Assembly: GCA_016713125.1 (NCBI GenBank)
Contig: JADJPT010000044.1
Location: 1-7,940 of the forward strand
Length of the DNA stretch: 7,940 bases
Direction: 5' to 3'
Source of the DNA: Betaproteobacteria bacterium
GTDB lineage: Bacteria; Pseudomonadota; Gammaproteobacteria; Burkholderiales; SG8-39
A program made the translations under genes and the position numbers. Below are positions 5,578 to 7,940 of this stretch, in pieces (position 1 is the stretch's first letter; each line of letters starts with the position of its first letter). The notes beneath the pieces are model-generated. The model was not told where the DNA came from, made no database searches, and worked only from the letters and a program-made list of their open reading frames with translations.

Positions 5578-6909
5578 ATGCACAAGGATCGATACGGCCT
5601 GGCCTGCACCGGTAGCGCGGCGGCAGTGCAACGCCTCTCGCGAGCTCAGGAGCACCTGCTGCGCTTCCGTCCCGAGGTGGTCGAAGAGCTCGACAACGCG
5701 ATCGCCGAGGACGCGGGCTGCGTGATGGCGCGCGCCGCGCGCGCTTGGATCGGCCTCATGTCCAGCGAGTGGGCGGACACGCGCGCCGCTGCCGAGCTCG
5801 TCGCTGGCACACGCAGCATCGATGCGCGTGAGCAGGCACATCTGGACGCGATCCACGCCTGGGCTTCGGGCGACATGCACGCCTGCGGCCGGCTTCTCGA
5901 CGCGCTGCTCGACGCTCATCCGCGGGACGCGCTCGCGCTGTACGCCGGGCATCAGATCGACTTCTTCTGCGGCGATGCGGTGAACCTGCGCGACCGAGTC
6001 GTGCGCGCGCGCCGCGGTTGGGATACCCAGCACCCTGACTTCACGACCGTCGACGGCATGCTGGCCTTCGGGCTCGAGGAGTGCGGCGACTACGCGCGTG
6101 CCGAGGACATCGGCCGGCGCGCCGTCGAGCGCAATGCCGACGACGTGTGGGCGATCCACGCGGTGGTGCACGTGCTCGAGATGCAGGCGCGCTTCGACGA
6201 GGGCATCGCCTTCCTCGAGGCCCGCCGCGCCAACTGGGCCGAAGGGAACTTCCTCAACGCGCACAACGGCTGGCATTTGGCGGTGTTCTTGCTCGAACGC
6301 GAAGACCACCCTGGCGCACTCGCCATCTACGACCGCTTGCTGCACCACGCCGCCTCGCCTGGCATCGCGCTGGAGATGCTCGACGCGAGTGGGCTGCTGT
6401 GGCGGTTGTCACTCGACGGCGTCGACACCGGTGGCCGCTGGGCGGCGCTGGCCGACGCCTGGGCGGCGAAGGACCCGACGCCGTGGTACGTATTCAACGA
6501 CCTGCACGCGATCATGGCCTTCGTCGGTGCGGGTCGGCAGGCGCAGGCCGAACAGCGGGTCGCCCTGCTCGAGCGCTACCTGCGCGAAGGCGACCCGGGC
6601 CATGCCAACCACCGCATGGTCGCTGGCGCCGGGCTGGCTGCGGCCCGCGCGCTGGCCGCGTGGGGTCGCGGCGACGATGACGCCGCGGTATCCGCGCTCG
6701 CGCCAGTGCGGCACCATCTGTCGGTGTTCGGCGGTAGCCACGCGCAACGCGACGCCTACCAGCGCACGTTGCTTTGCGCGGCAATGCGCGGCGGGCATGG
6801 CACGCTCGCGCGCCAGCTGCTCGACGAGCGGCTCGCGGTCAAGCCAGACAGCCCTTGGAACCGGATGCGCGACCGTCAATTACGCGGGCTCAACGCGCCC
6901 GCGGCTTGA
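5578..6909 (+). CDS. Tetratricopeptide repeat protein of the TTC38 family (443 aa)
   Basis: An intact helical-repeat protein, the only long undamaged gene in the window. The start ATG 5578 is preceded by AAAGGGAG (5564-5571) six bases away. It belongs to the TTC38-like proteins, named after animal tetratricopeptide repeat protein 38 and found in many bacteria, with no proven function; cytoplasmic scaffold-like roles are assumed. Seen: N-terminal helical repeats (20-150), then the family core VDGMLAFGLEECGDYARAED (158-177), DDVWAIHAVVHVLEMQ (188-203) and LNAHNGWHLAVFLLE (226-240), and further repeats to about 430. The WAxHAxxHVLEM and HNxWHLA stretches are the most conserved family signatures. 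The length fits relatives (roughly 430-460). No signal peptide or membrane segment. It has its own ribosome binding site; 369 bases separate it from pssA. Confidence 0.88.
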   Translation: MHKDRYGLACTGSAAAVQRLSRAQEHLLRFRPEVVEELDNAIAEDAGCVMARAARAWIGLMSSEWADTRAAAELVAGTRSIDAREQAHLDAIHAWASGDMHACGRLLDALLDAHPRDALALYAGHQIDFFCGDAVNLRDRVVRARRGWDTQHPDFTTVDGMLAFGLEECGDYARAEDIGRRAVERNADDVWAIHAVVHVLEMQARFDEGIAFLEARRANWAEGNFLNAHNGWHLAVFLLEREDHPGALAIYDRLLHHAASPGIALEMLDASGLLWRLSLDGVDTGGRWAALADAWAAKDPTPWYVFNDLHAIMAFVGAGRQAQAEQRVALLERYLREGDPGHANHRMVAGAGLAAARALAAWGRGDDDAAVSALAPVRHHLSVFGGSHAQRDAYQRTLLCAAMRGGHGTLARQLLDERLAVKPDSPWNRMRDRQLRGLNAPAA

Positions 6910-7278
6910 ACATCGCACAGTTGGCGGCGCTGGTGCTGTGACCACGTCCCGCTGGGTCATCGCGTTGCTTTGGGCACTGACTGGGTGCTGTGGGTCACCG
7001 AATCACGCGAACTGTAGGTCCGCAATGGGTCGGAAGGGTAGGTACGTTGCTTTCAGGTGCAGTCATTCGGCTGGCGAGATGGCCGAGACCGCAAGTTGGC
7101 GCCAGTAACCGAAGCCGCCGCGCCCCCGCGACCGGCGCGGGACGACCCTGAAGCGCGGCTTCTCCACCGTCACCACGCCGTCGCACGAACGAGCAGCGCA
7201 TCCAGCGCCTGGCGGACGTCGCACCATGCCCGATGTCGCGTTCCCTGTTTAATCACGGCCGACGACGGAGACTTCGAC
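6910..7278 (+). other. Intergenic stretch without a convincing gene
   Basis: 369 bases between the TTC38-like gene and pssA. A short frame GTG 6938 to 7108 (56 aa) opens with TTSRWVIALLWALTGC, which looks like a lipoprotein signal with an LTGC lipobox. Its remainder is low-quality and it lacks a ribosome binding site, so I do not call it a gene. Positions about 7016-7085 (GGTCCGCAATGGGTCGGAAG and CAGTCATTCGGCTGGCGAGA) resemble intergenic repeat-like DNA that I recall from other proteobacteria; unverified. TTTAAT (7248-7253) could be a -10 for pssA. No tRNA or terminator was seen. Confidence 0.5.
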
Positions 7279-7916
7279 ATGACGCCCTCTTTACCCCCGC
7301 CTCGCCGCTTCTCGATGATCCGCGGCTTCCATCTGGCCGACTTCATCACACTGGCAATGCAAGCGCCTGCGGCGTGTTGTCGGTGTTCCCGGCGATGATG
7401 TACGTGGCCAGCGGTTTCGCTCACGCACTTCTTAAGGTCGGCCGCAATGACACCGCTGGCCTCGTCTTCTTCGACGCGCTCGACGGCGGTGGCGCGCTGG
7501 CGCCACCAGCATTCGCCGCTGGGCCGCGAGCTCGATTCGCTGGCCGACGTCATCTCCTTCGGCGTCGGCCCGGCCGCGCTGGGCTTTGCCGCGGGGCTGC
7601 AGGGCGGTTGGGACATCGTCATCCTGTGCTATTTCGTCTGCTGCGGCGTCAGCCGGTTGGCGCGCTTCAACGTCACGGCCGAACAACTGACCAACGACTC
7701 GGGCAAGGTGCCCTACTTTTGAAGGCACGCCCATCCCCACGGAGCGTGATCCCTACTGCGGTGCTGCCATGGGCCGCCTGGCAGGGGGCGCTGGGTGCGC
7801 AACTGCTGGGCGGAGTGTGGCAACTCTGGCCCTGGCAGCTGCATCCCATGAGCCTACTGTTCGCGCTGTCGGGCACGGCCATGATCAGCAAGACCCTGCG
7901 CATCCCCAAGTTCTGA
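7279..7916 (+). CDS. pssA: CDP-diacylglycerol-serine O-phosphatidyltransferase, frameshifted
   Basis: A membrane enzyme that makes phosphatidylserine from CDP-diacylglycerol and L-serine, the first step to phosphatidylethanolamine. The start ATG 7279, with GGAG at 7267-7270, gives MTPSLPPPRRFSMIRGFHLA. One missing C near 7355 leads to NASACGVLSVFPAMMYVASG. Two bases are missing near 7488, inside the CDP-alcohol phosphotransferase signature DGxxARx8GxxxDxxxD; restored, it reads DG(R)VARWRHQHSPLGRELDSLAD with all key residues. Then ISFGVGPAALGFAAGLQGGW and GVSRLARFNVTAEQL follow. An extra T near 7717-7720 stops the frame at TGA; removing it gives YFEGTPIPT, and an extra G near 7741 then restores SVI...TAVLPWAAWQG and the final SGTAMISKTLRIPKF. 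About 212 residues with several membrane helices. Family members are usually slightly longer. Subclass II (integral-membrane) PssA rather than the PLD-type of E. coli. Confidence 0.88.
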
Positions 7917-7922
7917 AGGAGG
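7916..7922 (+). promoter_or_regulatory. Ribosome binding site of the gene after pssA
   Basis: AAGGAGG starts at the last base of the pssA stop and lies six bases before ATG 7929. The tight spacing suggests that the next gene is translated from the pssA transcript. Confidence 0.75.
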
Positions 7923-7928
7923 CAGGCC

Positions 7929-7940
7929 ATGCAACGCTTG
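7929..7940 (+). CDS. First codons of the next gene
   Basis: ATG at 7929 with a strong ribosome binding site; only MQRL is visible, too little to identify. In many Burkholderiales psd, pssA and leuA lie together, but the visible residues do not allow this to be tested. Confidence 0.5.

Noticed and set aside
1..7940. CRISPR array, tRNA, rRNA or insertion sequence
   Set aside because: No spaced direct repeats, cloverleaf-like sequences, rRNA segments, transposase motifs or terminal inverted repeats were seen.

Overview
The window comes from a high-GC (about 67-70 %) bacterial chromosome. Protein similarity and style suggest a betaproteobacterium of the order Burkholderiales. The best pointers are a Burkholderiales-type PssA, the DUF2239 protein, and a di-heme peroxidase preceded by a YtkA/FixH-like protein. 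This assignment is inference from remembered families; no search was run.

Layout, left to right. On the minus strand, 2069-122 holds a leftward series: a DUF3703-type protein (broken by three indels), a DUF2239 protein (one indel), a small GIY-YIG-like protein and a MarR-like winged-helix protein. The last two overlap by ATGA. A strong sigma70-like promoter nested in an inverted repeat lies directly in front of the DUF2239 gene. On the plus strand, 2230-4056 holds a periplasmic set: a YtkA/FixH-like protein, a di-heme cytochrome c peroxidase (MauG/CcpA family), and the N-terminal part of a secreted alpha/beta hydrolase. A toxin-antitoxin remnant follows (4147-4480), with the toxin cut after about 20 codons. 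Next is a minus-strand papain-like cysteine protease (5127-4597), then a shortened FAD-monooxygenase fragment (5229-5534). An intact 443-residue TTC38-like tetratricopeptide protein (5578-6909) follows, then 369 bases without a convincing gene, then pssA (7279-7916). The first codons of one more gene close the window.

The dominant oddity is the number of small indels. Nearly every gene except the TTC38-like, GIY-YIG and MarR genes needs one to four 1-2 base corrections to read through. Conserved motifs survive on both sides of each break, and several breaks sit in short homopolymers. A 35-base G tract replaces the middle of the peroxidase. Several proteins also lack 10-50 internal codons. I read most of this as draft-quality sequence or assembly error rather than true gene decay, because the damage also hits pssA, which is normally essential. 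Products are therefore described from reconstructed reading frames.

Functionally, the left cluster (DUF2239, GIY-YIG, MarR, with a nested operator) is the best candidate for an undescribed regulatory or nucleic-acid-related module. The peroxidase set is probably a periplasmic redox/peroxide-handling unit. The right end is membrane phospholipid synthesis.
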